Of a stretch of DNA of 64,000 nt, positions 16,415 through 25,614 are shown in pieces. Both the position numbers and the translations under genes were made by a program. The notes beneath the pieces were generated by a model that saw only the letters and a list, made by a program, of their open reading frames with translations, was not told the DNA's origin and did no database searches. Numbering within the stretch: the stretch's first letter is position 1; every line of letters begins with the position of its first letter. Where the stretch lies: NCBI RefSeq assembly GCF_022174665.1, contig NZ_CP076562.1, positions 622,001 to 686,000 of the forward strand. Direction: 5' to 3'. This DNA is from Eubacterium sp. MSJ-33 (GTDB lineage: Bacteria > Bacillota > Clostridia > Lachnospirales > Lachnospiraceae).

Positions 16415-16591
16415 TTATTTGAACTTGCGCTTTCTAGCTGCCTCAGACTTCTTCTTACGCTTTACGCTTGGCTTCTCGTAATGCTCTCTCTTACGAATCT
16501 CCTGCTGAATACCGGCTTTCGCACAGTTTCTCTTGAATCTGCGAAGAGCGCTATCTAAAGTCTCATTCTCTTTTACGATTACGTTTGACAT
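16415..16591 (-). CDS. rpsU: 30S ribosomal protein S21
   Basis: A 58-aa basic ribosomal protein of the small subunit. The N-terminal [20 protein letters not shown] and the basic [15 protein letters not shown] tail are diagnostic. ATG 16591 is chosen over an in-frame extension to 16678 because GGAGGGAGGG lies just upstream and the length then matches the family. It has a strong promoter with a leader of about 90 bases and its own terminator, so it is a one-gene transcript between clpP and yqfC. Confidence 0.96.
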   Translation of the reverse strand: MSNVIVKENETLDSALRRFKRNCAKAGIQQEIRKREHYEKPSVKRKKKSEAARKRKFK

Positions 16592-16683
16592 ACTTCTCTC
16601 ACCCTCCCTCCAGTTGTAAAATATCTCGTGTTTGTGCGTTTCATAAACAACTGTTTGGGTATTTACCAAATTGCACAAGTTAG

Positions 16684-16711
16684 ATTATAACACATAAATC
16701 AAATTCGTCAA
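16684..16711 (-). promoter_or_regulatory. rpsU promoter
   Basis: TTGACG and TATAAT on the minus strand are separated by 16 bp, followed by a leader of about 90 bases to the rpsU start at 16591. Confidence 0.75.
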
Positions 16712-16751
16712 CCAAAAATTGAAATTTATTGTCACGAATTTACATTTTTTC

Positions 16752-17351
16752 TTATTTCACTTCATCTCTACTTGAAAAAATGTGATCAATCAGACCATAT
16801 TCAAGTGCCTGATCGGCTGTCATCCAATTGTTACGATCGGTATCCCGCTCGATTTCCTCCATGGACTTACCAGTATTCGCACTTAAAATACGATTTAAAC
16901 GGTCCTTTGTACGAAGAATGTTATCGGTTGCAATCTTCATATCTGTTGCCTGATTGTGTCCCGGAAGACCACCCAGTGGCTGATGGATCATGATTTCTGA
17001 GTTTGGAAGTGCAATTCGTTTTCCCTTTGTTCCGCCTGCCAGAAGGAATGCTCCCATGCTGGCTGCCATACCAACGCAGATTGTTGATACATCACATTTG
17101 ATATAATTCATCGTATCATAGATACCAAATCCGGCTGACACAGATCCACCCGGACTGTTGATATAGAGGCTGATATCCTTAGAAGGATCCTCTGATTCCA
17201 AAAACAGAAGCTGTGCGATAACCAGACTTGCGGTTGTATCGTTTACTTCGTCTGCAAGAAAGATAATTCTCTCCTTTAACAATCTTGAATAAATATCGTA
17301 AGCGCGCTCGCCTCGGCTCGTCTGCTCTACGACGGTAGGTACTAATGCCAT
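16752..17351 (-). CDS. clpP: ATP-dependent Clp protease proteolytic subunit
   Basis: A 199-aa serine protease subunit that forms the tetradecameric chamber used with Clp ATPases. The triad is complete: Ser98 in GMAASMGA, His123 in MIHQPLGG and Asp172 in ERDTDR. Length is typical. It lies 33 bp after alaS in the same direction, with no visible terminator or promoter between them, so it may be transcribed from the alaS side. The usual clpX neighbour is absent, and no CtsR-type operator is visible. Confidence 0.96.
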   Translation of the reverse strand: MALVPTVVEQTSRGERAYDIYSRLLKERIIFLADEVNDTTASLVIAQLLFLESEDPSKDISLYINSPGGSVSAGFGIYDTMNYIKCDVSTICVGMAASMGAFLLAGGTKGKRIALPNSEIMIHQPLGGLPGHNQATDMKIATDNILRTKDRLNRILSANTGKSMEEIERDTDRNNWMTADQALEYGLIDHIFSSRDEVK

Positions 17352-17384
17352 ATTATATTCCTCACTTTCTAATTATGTCAAAAT

Positions 17385-20024
17385 CTATGAAAGCTGTGCT
17401 TCAGCTTCCTTAATTCCCTCTATAAGTGCACCCTTGATACCTGCAGGATTCTTACCACCTGCCTGTGCCATGTTTGGACGGCCACCACCGCCACCACCAA
17501 CCATCGGTGCAATCTTCTTAATGATATTTCCAGCGTGTGCGCCAGACTTAACTGCATCATCTGTTGCCATAACAATCAGGTTAACCTTATCTCCCATATC
17601 GGAAGCTAAGATGACTACGCCGGATGCAATCTTTGTCTTCATCTCATCGCCTAGATTGCGAAGAGCGTTCATATCAACGCCATTTACAGATACCGGAAGC
17701 AGCTTATAATCGCCAACTGCAACTGCATCGGACAATACATCTCCAACTGCAGCCTTTGCCATCTTATCTTTGAGTTTCTGGTTCTCAGACTGTAACTGTT
17801 TGATTTCAGCAAGCATTGATTCAATCTTCTCTACAAGGTTGGTCGGTTCTGCCTTTGCTGCAACACATGCCTGTTTCAATGTATTCTCCAGATTATGATA
17901 ATATGCAAATGCACCACGGGAAGTAAGTGCCTCAATACGACGAACACCCGCTGCAACACCTGTCTCTGACACTATCTTAAATGTTGCAATCACACCTGTT
18001 TTTTCTACATGTGTACCGCCACAAAGCTCAATCGAGAAATCTCCCATATTGACAACACGTACCGTCTCACCATACTTCTCTCCAAAAAGTGCCATAGCAC
18101 CTGTTTTCTTTGCCTCCTCCAGGCTCATAACCTTCGTTACGACTGAAAGATCCTCTGCAATCTTCTCGTTGACAATTGCCTCTACCTTCTCGATTTCTTC
18201 TTTGCTAAGTGCCTGATTGTGTGTAAAGTCAAACCGGAGACGATCCTGATCTACATAAGAACCCGCCTGTTCGACATGTCCGCCGAGAACTGTCTTCAAT
18301 GCCTTCTGCAGCAAATGTGTTGCAGAATGATTCATACAGGTATGCAGACGCTTATCTGCATCGACATAAAGATTTGCTGTATCAGAAAGTTTAATCTCGC
18401 CATTTTCTACATAACCGATATGTGCAATCTTGCCACCGACAACCTTAATCGTATCTTTAACAATGAATTTACCAGTTGCTGTCTCAATTACACCAGAATC
18501 ACCACACTGACCACCCATCGTTGCATAAAATGGTGTCTCTTTGACAAGAATCGAACCATTTTCGCCCTCGGAAAGGCTGTCTACAACCGCATCTTCCCCT
18601 GCGATTGCCACAATCTCAGATTTATGTGCCAGTCTGTCATAACCAACAAATTCCGTTGTGATTGCAACATCAATCTGCTCATAGACTGTCGCATCAGCGC
18701 CCATATAGTTGGTTGTTTTTCTTGCTTTTCTTGCACGCTCACGCTGTTCCTGCATACAAGCCTTAAACCCTTCCTCATCTGCAGCAAATCCGGACTCTTC
18801 CAGAATTTCAACGGTAAGATCAAGTGGGAAACCATAAGTATCATACAACTTAAATGCGTGTTCGCCAGAGAGAGTTTTCTCTCCCTTTGCTTTCATATCT
18901 TCCACATATCCGTTCAGAATGGAAAGTCCCTGATCAATCGTCTTATTGAAGTTTTCTTCCTCAGTATTTAAAGTTGCGAAAATATGCTCCTGCTTCTCCG
19001 CAAGCTCTGGATAAGCATCCTTGGATACTTCGATTACTGTCTTGGAAAGCTCTGCTAAAAAAGCGCCCTTGATGCCGAGCAGCCTGCCATGTCTTGCTGC
19101 ACGACGAAGAAGACGACGTAGTACATAACCACGGCCTTCGTTGGATGGCAGAATACCATCAGATGTCATAAATGTAACTGAGCGGATATGGTCAGTGATA
19201 ACACGGATGCTGACATCTGTATTTGCATCTTCTTCATATGTAACACCTGCCATACCACATACCTTATCACGCAGTGCTTTGATCGTGTCTACATCGAAGA
19301 TAGAGTCTACATCCTGTACAACAACTGCCAGACGCTCCAGACCCATACCGGTATCAATATTTTTCTGTTCAAGTTCAGTATAATTGTTATGGCCATCGTT
19401 ATCAAACTGCGTGAATACGTTGTTCCATACTTCCATATAACGGTCACAATCACAGCCAACTGTACAGCCCGGCTTGCCACAGCCATACTTTTCTCCACGG
19501 TCATAATAGACCTCGGAACATGGGCCACAAGGACCTGCGCCATGCTCCCAGAAATTATCTTCTTTACCAAAACGGAAGATACGATCTTTGTCTACCCCGA
19601 TTTCCTTATTCCAGATATCGAATGCCTCATCATCTTCAAGATAAACAGAAGGATACAAACGATTCTTATCAAGTCCGACAACCTCTGTCAAAAACTCCCA
19701 TGTCCAGTGAATCGCATCATGTTTAAAATAATCACCAAACGAGAAGTTTCCAAGCATCTCAAAGAATGTGCCATGTCTGGCTGTCTTACCTACATTCTCG
19801 ATATCTCCGGTACGGATACATTTCTGACAAGTTGTCACACGTCTGCGTGGCGGGATCTCCTGTCCGGTAAAATAAGGCTTCAGCGGTGCCATGCCGGAGT
19901 TAATCAAAAGCAGGCTGTTATCGTTGTGTGGAATCAGCGAAAAGCTGTTCATCTTCAAATGGCCCTTGCTCTCAAAGAACTCCAAAAACATCTTACGTAA
20001 TTCATTCACGCCGTAATTTTTCAC
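17385..20024 (-). CDS. alaS: alanine-tRNA ligase
   Basis: An 879-aa enzyme that charges tRNA-Ala. It has the class II catalytic core (HGTFFEMLGNFSFGDYFK at about 90-107), the tRNA-recognition part, the editing domain with the HxxxH zinc site (MNHSATHLL) and the CGGTHV motif, and the C-terminal C-Ala/DHHA1 region with a GGGGGGRP motif near the end. The start is GTG 20024 with AGGAGG nine bases upstream; the frame open to 20105 is covered by a separate 44-aa peptide gene whose TGA ends one base before this GTG. That layout suggests coupling. No T-box leader is present. Confidence 0.96.
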   Translation of the reverse strand: MKNYGVNELRKMFLEFFESKGHLKMNSFSLIPHNDNSLLLINSGMAPLKPYFTGQEIPPRRRVTTCQKCIRTGDIENVGKTARHGTFFEMLGNFSFGDYFKHDAIHWTWEFLTEVVGLDKNRLYPSVYLEDDEAFDIWNKEIGVDKDRIFRFGKEDNFWEHGAGPCGPCSEVYYDRGEKYGCGKPGCTVGCDCDRYMEVWNNVFTQFDNDGHNNYTELEQKNIDTGMGLERLAVVVQDVDSIFDVDTIKALRDKVCGMAGVTYEEDANTDVSIRVITDHIRSVTFMTSDGILPSNEGRGYVLRRLLRRAARHGRLLGIKGAFLAELSKTVIEVSKDAYPELAEKQEHIFATLNTEEENFNKTIDQGLSILNGYVEDMKAKGEKTLSGEHAFKLYDTYGFPLDLTVEILEESGFAADEEGFKACMQEQRERARKARKTTNYMGADATVYEQIDVAITTEFVGYDRLAHKSEIVAIAGEDAVVDSLSEGENGSILVKETPFYATMGGQCGDSGVIETATGKFIVKDTIKVVGGKIAHIGYVENGEIKLSDTANLYVDADKRLHTCMNHSATHLLQKALKTVLGGHVEQAGSYVDQDRLRFDFTHNQALSKEEIEKVEAIVNEKIAEDLSVVTKVMSLEEAKKTGAMALFGEKYGETVRVVNMGDFSIELCGGTHVEKTGVIATFKIVSETGVAAGVRRIEALTSRGAFAYYHNLENTLKQACVAAKAEPTNLVEKIESMLAEIKQLQSENQKLKDKMAKAAVGDVLSDAVAVGDYKLLPVSVNGVDMNALRNLGDEMKTKIASGVVILASDMGDKVNLIVMATDDAVKSGAHAGNIIKKIAPMVGGGGGGRPNMAQAGGKNPAGIKGALIEGIKEAEAQLS

Positions 20025-20025
20025 G

Positions 20026-20160
20026 TCAAATTTCCTCCTGGTTTTTTGCATCTTTATTCTTGCGGATTTTCTTTCCGACCATAATTCCAAGGCCAGCACA
20101 AACAAGCATAGCCAGGAACTTTATCACATAAATAAGTAACTCGCTCCATACATGTATCAT
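20026..20160 (-). CDS. 44-aa single-pass membrane peptide upstream of alaS
   Basis: A short gene missed by length filters. ATG 20160 is preceded by GGAGGG, the frame encodes 44 residues, and the TGA ends one base before the alaS GTG start. Residues 5-28 form one hydrophobic segment (LLIYVIKFLAMLVCAGLGIMV), followed by a basic and polar tail (KKIRKNKDAKNQEEI), so N-out/C-in is likely. The ribosome site for alaS lies inside its last codons. I recognise no family. It could be a small membrane protein or a leader peptide whose translation feeds alaS. Confidence 0.7.
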   Translation of the reverse strand: MIHVWSELLIYVIKFLAMLVCAGLGIMVGKKIRKNKDAKNQEEI

Positions 20161-20174
20161 AGTTTACCCTCCAA

Positions 20175-20543
20175 TTACGCATCTTTCAACATATTTTTAA
20201 AAAAACAGCTCCTGCTTCCGGTATGGCAGGCTGCACCAACCTGTTTTACCCGTGCGAGAATTGTATCATTATCGCAATCCAGATACAGGCTCTGTACATA
20301 TTGATAATGTCCGCTTGTCTCACCTTTTAACCACAAACTTTGACGACTCCGGCTGAAATACGTCATAAGTCCGGTTTCCATAGTTTTCTGATAAGACTGC
20401 TCATTCATATATGCAAGCATCAATACATCACCGGTCTCATCATCCTGCACAATTGCAGGAATCAACCCTGCATCATTTAATTTGAACTCCGAAAAAGGAA
20501 TTGCAGCCGTAAGCGTTTTATAGCCAATCTTCTTTTCTTCCAT
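20175..20543 (-). CDS. hisI: phosphoribosyl-AMP cyclohydrolase
   Basis: A 122-aa enzyme that opens the purine ring of phosphoribosyl-AMP in histidine synthesis. The signature [15 protein letters not shown] is present, followed by [13 protein letters not shown] and a Cys-rich [12 protein letters not shown] zinc site. The HisE pyrophosphohydrolase domain found fused in some species is missing, so HisE must be encoded elsewhere. ATG 20543 follows AGGAGG by 5 bases; ATG 20558 would put that site inside the gene. It is the last gene of the his cluster here. Confidence 0.94.
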   Translation of the reverse strand: MEEKKIGYKTLTAAIPFSEFKLNDAGLIPAIVQDDETGDVLMLAYMNEQSYQKTMETGLMTYFSRSRQSLWLKGETSGHYQYVQSLYLDCDNDTILARVKQVGAACHTGSRSCFFKNMLKDA

Positions 20544-20563
20544 TCTATCCTCCTGCATATATT

Positions 20564-21157
20564 TTACAAACTTCCCTTGGTTGAAAGTACCTGTCCGGAA
20601 AGCCTGCTGTCATACTGTGTTGCCTCATCCAATGCTTTTGCAAACGCTTTAAACGCTGCCTCAATAATATGATGATCGTTGGAACCGGCAAGCTGTTTGA
20701 TATGCAGATTCATCATCGCGGAATACGAAACTGCATAGAAGAACTCCTTCACCATCTGTGTGTCAAAATAACCTACCTGCGGTGTAGAAAGCTGCAGATC
20801 ATATACCAGATACGGACGCCCGGATAAATCCAACGCCGAAAGCACCAATGTCTCATCCATCGGAAGCATAAAAGAGCCAAAGCGCTTAATCCCCTGCTTG
20901 TCACCGACTGCCTTCGCAATTGCCTGTCCAAGCACAATTCCGGTATCCTCAATTGTATGATGGCTATCGACAAACAGGTCTCCTGTCACCTTGCAATTCA
21001 GATCAAAAAATCCATGCTTTGCAAAACTTGCAAGCATATGATCCAGAAATCCGATCCCGGTATCTATCTTTGCATATCCGCTTCCATCCAAATTCAGCTC
21101 CATCTGGATATCCGTCTCATTTGTCTTTCTTGATACAACACCTATGCGATTTGCCAT
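20564..21157 (-). CDS. hisB: imidazoleglycerol-phosphate dehydratase
   Basis: A 197-aa manganese enzyme that dehydrates imidazoleglycerol phosphate. The motifs [12 protein letters not shown] and [11 protein letters not shown] (metal ligands) and the second half repeat [15 protein letters not shown] are all present. It is the single-domain form, without the histidinol-phosphatase half seen in enteric bacteria. It lies between hisD and hisI with 15-20 bp spacers. Confidence 0.96.
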   Translation of the reverse strand: MANRIGVVSRKTNETDIQMELNLDGSGYAKIDTGIGFLDHMLASFAKHGFFDLNCKVTGDLFVDSHHTIEDTGIVLGQAIAKAVGDKQGIKRFGSFMLPMDETLVLSALDLSGRPYLVYDLQLSTPQVGYFDTQMVKEFFYAVSYSAMMNLHIKQLAGSNDHHIIEAAFKAFAKALDEATQYDSRLSGQVLSTKGSL

Positions 21158-21172
21158 ATGCCATACCCCCTG

Positions 21173-22465
21173 TTATTTTTCAAATCTTACTTTAATTGAA
21201 TTTGCATGTGCAGTCAGATACTCAGCCTCCGCAAAATCAATAATGTCCTGATGGACTTCCTCTAACGCTTCTCTCGAGTAGTAAATAATGCTGGACTTCT
21301 TAATAAAATCATCCACAGAAAGAGGCGAGAAGAACTTCGCGGTTCCGTTTGTCGGGAGCACATGGTTTGGTCCAGCGAAGTAATCGCCGAGCGGCTCGGA
21401 AGAATAACTTCCAAGGAAGATTGCACCGGCATTCTGAATCCGTGTCATCGTATCAAACGGATTTGCTGTAACAACCTCCAAGTGTTCACTTGCGATCTCA
21501 TTGACGGTATCAATTGCGTCCTGCATCGTATCCGCAACAAGAATATATCCATAGTTATCCAGAGATTTCTGAATAATATCTTTTCTGGATAATTCCTTTA
21601 CAAAACCATCCACTTCCGCACTTACCTTCTTTGCAAGCTCCCCGGAAGTCGTAACAAGAATTGCAGATGCCATCTCATCATGCTCTGCCTGTGAAAGAAG
21701 ATCTGCAGCAACATATCTTGCGTTGGCGGTCTCATCAGCAAGCACCATAATCTCACTCGGTCCTGCAACCGAATCAATGCTGACATGTCCGAATACACAC
21801 CGTTTTGCGAGTGCAACGAAGATATTCCCGGGTCCTACGATCTTATCAACCTTTGGAATGGATTCTGTTCCATAAGCAAGCGCGGCAATCGCCTGAGCAC
21901 CACCGGCCTTATAAACCTCATCCACACCGGCTTCCTTTGCGGCAACCAGCGTTGTCGGATACACCTTTCCCTCTGCATTACAAGGCGTTGTCATTATAAT
22001 CTTACCAACACCTGCAACTTTGGCAGGGATGACATTCATAAGTACAGAAGAAGGATACGCAGCCTTGCCACCCGGTACATATACGCCAACCTTCGCAAGT
22101 GGTGTTACCTTCTGACCTAGCAGAGTACCGTTATTCTCAGAATCAAACCAACTATACTGCTTCTGTTTTTCATGATAGGTGCGGATATTCACGATTGCTT
22201 TACGAATGGTTTCCAAAAGCTTTGCATCTATCTGATTATACGCTTCTTCAATCTCTGCCTCTGTCACACGCACATTGTCCGCATTAATCTTCGCATGATC
22301 GAACTTCTCAGTATATTCAAATAATGCTGCATCTCTTCTGTCATGAATATCAGAAACGATATTCTTTACGGTCTCCTCATAGCTTCCATAATTATCCGGG
22401 CTACGCTTCAAGAGATTGGTCAAAATGTCTTTCTTGGTATCTTCTGTCAACTTTACAATACGCAT
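21173..22465 (-). CDS. hisD: histidinol dehydrogenase
   Basis: A 430-aa zinc- and NAD-dependent enzyme that oxidises L-histidinol to histidine in two steps. Features are YVPGGKAAYPSSVLM near 130, the VDKIVGPGNIFVALAK segment (210-225), SVAGPSEIMVLADE (about 236), SQAEHDEMASAI and the FAGPNHVLPT signature near 370. Full length. It follows hisG by 45 bp in the same operon. Confidence 0.96.
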   Translation of the reverse strand: MRIVKLTEDTKKDILTNLLKRSPDNYGSYEETVKNIVSDIHDRRDAALFEYTEKFDHAKINADNVRVTEAEIEEAYNQIDAKLLETIRKAIVNIRTYHEKQKQYSWFDSENNGTLLGQKVTPLAKVGVYVPGGKAAYPSSVLMNVIPAKVAGVGKIIMTTPCNAEGKVYPTTLVAAKEAGVDEVYKAGGAQAIAALAYGTESIPKVDKIVGPGNIFVALAKRCVFGHVSIDSVAGPSEIMVLADETANARYVAADLLSQAEHDEMASAILVTTSGELAKKVSAEVDGFVKELSRKDIIQKSLDNYGYILVADTMQDAIDTVNEIASEHLEVVTANPFDTMTRIQNAGAIFLGSYSSEPLGDYFAGPNHVLPTNGTAKFFSPLSVDDFIKKSSIIYYSREALEEVHQDIIDFAEAEYLTAHANSIKVRFEK

Positions 22466-22510
22466 CTTAAAAGCCTCCTTATGTACTTACATATACTTAC
22501 TGCACCATTT

Positions 22511-23149
22511 CTAGTGAATAATCTCATTCAAATCATTTAACAGCTTCCGGATTCTCTCATGTTCCATCTTGAGACTGACCTGATTGACAACCACACGTGC
22601 AGAAAGCGGACAGATTTCTTCTAAAACTTCCAATCCATTTTCCCGTAAAGTTGAACCAGTCTCCACAATATCCACGATTACCTCCGACAGATCCACAAGT
22701 GGTGCCAGCTCCACTGAACCGTTCAGCTTGATAATCTCCACTGTCTGGTTTTTCTTCTCACTAAAATAATTCTTTGCAATATTCGGATATTTACTCGCCA
22801 CACGGATAATTTCATTTTTAGAAAGCAATTCCCGTGCAGATGCCGGTCCGCATACGCACATCCGGCACTTTCCAAAGCCAAGATCCATAACCTCGTACAG
22901 ATTACGGCCTTCTTCCATGATTGTATCCTTTCCAACAACACCGATATCCGCTGCTCCATACTCCACATACGTTGGTACATCGGACGCTTTTGCTAAGAAA
23001 AATCGGATTTTGTACTCCTCATTTGTAAAAATCAATTTTCTTGTATCGGGATCTTTTGCCTCTGCACAGGTGATACCCATCTGTTCAAACATCGCAAGTG
23101 TCTTTTTGGCAAGACGTCCCTTTGCCAATGCAAATGTTAAATAACGCAT
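22511..23149 (-). CDS. hisG: ATP phosphoribosyltransferase, short catalytic subunit
   Basis: A 212-aa short-form HisG that joins ATP and PRPP in the committed step of histidine synthesis. The phosphate-binding [25 protein letters not shown] stretch is visible around 145-170. Short-form HisG lacks the C-terminal regulatory domain and needs HisZ, whose gene is immediately upstream, as expected. Only 9 bp separate the two genes. Confidence 0.95.
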   Translation of the reverse strand: MRYLTFALAKGRLAKKTLAMFEQMGITCAEAKDPDTRKLIFTNEEYKIRFFLAKASDVPTYVEYGAADIGVVGKDTIMEEGRNLYEVMDLGFGKCRMCVCGPASARELLSKNEIIRVASKYPNIAKNYFSEKKNQTVEIIKLNGSVELAPLVDLSEVIVDIVETGSTLRENGLEVLEEICPLSARVVVNQVSLKMEHERIRKLLNDLNEIIH

Positions 23150-23158
23150 AGTCTCTCC

Positions 23159-24367
23159 TTAATATTCTGTAATCTTATCCGCAGCCTCAAAGTAACATAA
23201 TTTTGCAAAATGCATCTTATGTGCATAATCAATATACTCCTGCAAATCATGTCGTCTGGACATCCGAACAAGTTCCACCTTCTGATCTTCAGCACGCAGC
23301 TTACATGCATATGCAATTGCGTCCTTTTGATTTTCCTCTTTGTACAGAACAAGTACATTGGAATAATCAAGTCCTACATCAATCTTATTTCTGGCGATTG
23401 CACTCATCAAATCATCGACATAAATCGCGAATCCAACAGATGGAGCTTTCTTACCAAATTTCTCCATTAGGTTGTTGTAACGGCCACCCTTAACGATTGC
23501 ATCTCCTGTTCCGTATGTATAACCGCGGAACACAATTCCGGTATAATAATTAAATCGGTTAATCATAGACAGATCAAAGCTGATGTATTTTTCATACCCA
23601 TAACTTGTAAGCGCATTATATACCTTCCGCATACGTGCAATCGCTTCCAACGATGCATCATTTGTCACAAGCTTTTCTGCATAATCAAGCATATCCAGAC
23701 CACCAAACAGACTCTCAAAGCTTTTCAAAGCAACCTTGCGTTCCTCCGGAATTTCCAGTGTATTCACAAATTCTGTCAAACCAAAGAAATTCTTTGAATG
23801 AATGTACTCCTTGATTCGCTGTTCTGTCTCATCGTCCAGCCCAGCTTCTTCAATCATCCCCTTGAAAAATTCAACTTCGCCAATTTCAATCTGGAACTCC
23901 TTTAAGCCCGCTGCAAGCAGGCAATGAATCACACAGGCAATAATCTCTGCATCGGCAGCAGAACTGTCATCATTGATAAGTTCCCCACCAATCTGAGTAA
24001 ACTCAGAAAGCTTTCCCTGATGCTGATGTGTATTCAAAAATGTATTTCCTGAATAGCAAAGACGAATCGGAAGCTGTTCCTCGGGATAATATTTTGCGAC
24101 GCTTCTTGCGATACTTGGTGTGATGTCCGGACGCAGAACCAATGTATTGTTATTGCGGTCAAAAAACTTATACATTTCATTGGAAGCTGCAGACCCCTTA
24201 TCCATATTAAAAATATCAAAATATTCAAAACTCGGTGTATCAATGTCCTGATAACTGTACAGCTCTAACACATGATGAATCCGTGAAATCACTTTCTTTT
24301 TCTTCTTACACTCGGCATCGTAGATATCCCGGACGCCCTCGGGTGTATGTAATAACTTTTCGTTCAA
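23159..24367 (-). CDS. hisZ: ATP phosphoribosyltransferase regulatory subunit
   Basis: A 402-aa HisRS-like protein without tRNA charging activity; it forms the hetero-octamer with short HisG and confers histidine inhibition. The class II synthetase core is seen in LRPDITPSIARSVAKYY (near 77), GGELINDDS and FDLSMINRFNYYTGIVFRGY (about 265). The start is TTG 24367 with GGAG eight bases upstream. It is first in hisZGDBI, behind a near-consensus promoter at 24419-24447. It could be confused with HisS, but the pairing with short HisG settles it. Confidence 0.93.
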   Translation of the reverse strand: MNEKLLHTPEGVRDIYDAECKKKKKVISRIHHVLELYSYQDIDTPSFEYFDIFNMDKGSAASNEMYKFFDRNNNTLVLRPDITPSIARSVAKYYPEEQLPIRLCYSGNTFLNTHQHQGKLSEFTQIGGELINDDSSAADAEIIACVIHCLLAAGLKEFQIEIGEVEFFKGMIEEAGLDDETEQRIKEYIHSKNFFGLTEFVNTLEIPEERKVALKSFESLFGGLDMLDYAEKLVTNDASLEAIARMRKVYNALTSYGYEKYISFDLSMINRFNYYTGIVFRGYTYGTGDAIVKGGRYNNLMEKFGKKAPSVGFAIYVDDLMSAIARNKIDVGLDYSNVLVLYKEENQKDAIAYACKLRAEDQKVELVRMSRRHDLQEYIDYAHKMHFAKLCYFEAADKITEY

Positions 24368-24418
24368 AACCTGCTCTCCTTTTATATCTCATTTCTAACG
24401 ACATACAAAGTCTAGGAT

Positions 24419-24447
24419 ATTATACTGCATTTCTTACGAAAATTCAA
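24419..24447 (-). promoter_or_regulatory. promoter of the his operon
   Basis: TTGAAT and TATAAT on the minus strand, with a 17-bp spacer, about 50 bp ahead of hisZ. The leader is too short for a T-box. Confidence 0.75.
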
Positions 24448-24484
24448 AGTTTTTCCGATGTTTTTTGTTTTGAAACGGAAAGCA

Positions 24485-24496
24485 GAACATTTGTTT
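24485..24496. promoter_or_regulatory. LexA (SOS) box
   Basis: GAACATTTGTTT matches the Firmicute SOS box GAAC-N4-GTTC except for the last base. It overlaps the lexA -35 box by two bases, as expected for autorepression. Confidence 0.75.
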
Positions 24497-24523
24497 GCAT
24501 TTTTTTGTATTCTATGCTATCAT
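24495..24523 (+). promoter_or_regulatory. lexA promoter
   Basis: TTGCAT and TATCAT are separated by 17 bp, 38 bp ahead of the ATG at 24561, with the SOS box on its -35 region. Confidence 0.75.
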
Positions 24524-24560
24524 AGTTTTAGTTTATAAATCGAAAGAAAGGGGATATGAT

Positions 24561-25187
24561 ATGGCGAATCGAAACCTGACTGATAAACAGCGGGAAATAT
24601 TGGAATATCTAAAAGAATGCATCTTGCAAAAGGGCTATCCACCTGCTGTACGGGAGATTTGTGAGGCAGTTCATTTAAAATCCACCTCTTCTGTTCATGC
24701 ACATCTGGAATCATTGGAGGAAAAAGGATATATCCGCAAAGATCCAACTAAACCACGCGCAATTGAAATCTTGGATGATGAATTTAATCTTTCCAGAAGA
24801 GAAGTTATCAATGTACCGATTGTCGGTACTGTCACCTGTGGGGAACCAATTCTTGCAGAGCAGAACATTCAAGGGTATTTTCCAATTCCACCGGAATATC
24901 TGCACGCGAACGGGAAAAATACATTCATGTTAAAGGTCAAAGGCGACAGTATGATCAATGCCGGTATCTTCGACGGGGATTTGGTTATGTGTGAAGAAGC
25001 TCAGACTGCAAGAAATACAGAGATGGTTGTTGCTCTGATTGATGATTCCGCAACCGTAAAAACCTACTACAAAGAATCCGGTTATTATCGGTTACAGCCG
25101 GAAAATGATACGATGGATCCTATCATCGTACAGGACGGAGAACTTCAGATTCTTGGAAAGGTCATTGGTCTTTTCCGAACATTCTAA
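24561..25187 (+). CDS. lexA: SOS response repressor LexA
   Basis: A 208-aa repressor. The N-terminal winged helix-turn-helix (about 1-70) has PPAVREICEAVHLKSTSSVHAHL as the recognition region. The C-terminal peptidase domain has the Ser130-Lys167 dyad (VKGDSM; ATVKTYY). At the expected self-cleavage point the sequence is VTCG, so the scissile bond would be Cys93-Gly94 instead of the usual Ala-Gly. ATG 24561 is chosen (AAAGGGG upstream) over an open frame to 24495, which would cross the promoter. It is the only plus-strand gene after 5.4 kb and is followed by its own terminator. LexA controls DNA-repair genes and, through the box at 24485, itself. Confidence 0.95.
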   Translation: MANRNLTDKQREILEYLKECILQKGYPPAVREICEAVHLKSTSSVHAHLESLEEKGYIRKDPTKPRAIEILDDEFNLSRREVINVPIVGTVTCGEPILAEQNIQGYFPIPPEYLHANGKNTFMLKVKGDSMINAGIFDGDLVMCEEAQTARNTEMVVALIDDSATVKTYYKESGYYRLQPENDTMDPIIVQDGELQILGKVIGLFRTF

Positions 25188-25212
25188 TTATAGAATTTAA
25201 CTTCATTAATAC

Positions 25213-25249
25213 AAAAGACAGATTTCATATCTAATGAAATCTGTCTTTT
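25213..25249. terminator. bidirectional rho-independent terminator
   Basis: Sixteen-base perfect arms (AAAAGACAGATTTCAT and its complement) around a 5-base loop, with T runs on both sides, between the convergent lexA (+) and 25265 (-) genes. Confidence 0.88.
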
Positions 25250-25264
25250 TACTTACTATACTAT

Positions 25265-25594
25265 CTAACTGAATATAAAATCACAGTAAATCCCCTGTTT
25301 ATCTTCCCTACATGTAATAAACCGGTATCGTACACATCTTCCCTCGTTAAACCGGACATAAAATGCCGAATAAGGACTCGCAATCTTCCCTTGCAATTCA
25401 TGAAAAACTGCCGCTGCTTTTTCCACAGAGAACGACTGCAGTTTCATATTAATCGCAAATTGTTTAAAGTGTTCTGTGACCGAAAAACTCTTAATCTCTT
25501 TTATACTATTTACAATGTCACAAAGTCTTTGCTGCAGTTCCGGTCCCGATTGTAGCTGAACCTTGCTCATGTATGCATTCATAATTTTATACAT
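25265..25594 (-). CDS. hypothetical protein, 109 aa
   Basis: I do not recognise this protein. It is cytoplasmic by appearance, with a helical N-terminal half (QLQSGPELQQRLCDIVNSIKEIK) and a beta-rich C-terminus (SAFYVRFNEGRCVRYRFITC). GGAG lies eight bases upstream of ATG 25594. It is 20 bp after the HD-GYP gene and ends at the shared terminator, so it is the last gene of the rplU-to-HD-GYP run, perhaps a partner of the HD-GYP protein. It is a lineage-restricted candidate. Confidence 0.65.
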   Translation of the reverse strand: MYKIMNAYMSKVQLQSGPELQQRLCDIVNSIKEIKSFSVTEHFKQFAINMKLQSFSVEKAAAVFHELQGKIASPYSAFYVRFNEGRCVRYRFITCREDKQGIYCDFIFS

Positions 25595-25614
25595 AGCAGG
25601 TACTCCATTTCTCT

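Noticed and set aside
16592-16678. Upstream extension of rpsU
   Set aside because: The extra 29 residues are not S21-like and the strong ribosome site lies just before 16591.
18219-18971. 250-aa plus-strand frame inside alaS
   Set aside because: Same reason: antisense shadow with no start signal and no family likeness.
19188-20000. 270-aa open frame on the plus strand inside alaS
   Set aside because: It is antisense to a complete alaS, has no ribosome site and a Cys/Ile-rich composition typical of a shadow frame.
17352-24420. T-box or other tRNA-sensing leader for alaS or the his operon
   Set aside because: The 5' gaps are too short (1 bp before alaS; about 45 nt before hisZ) and contain no T-box-like sequence.
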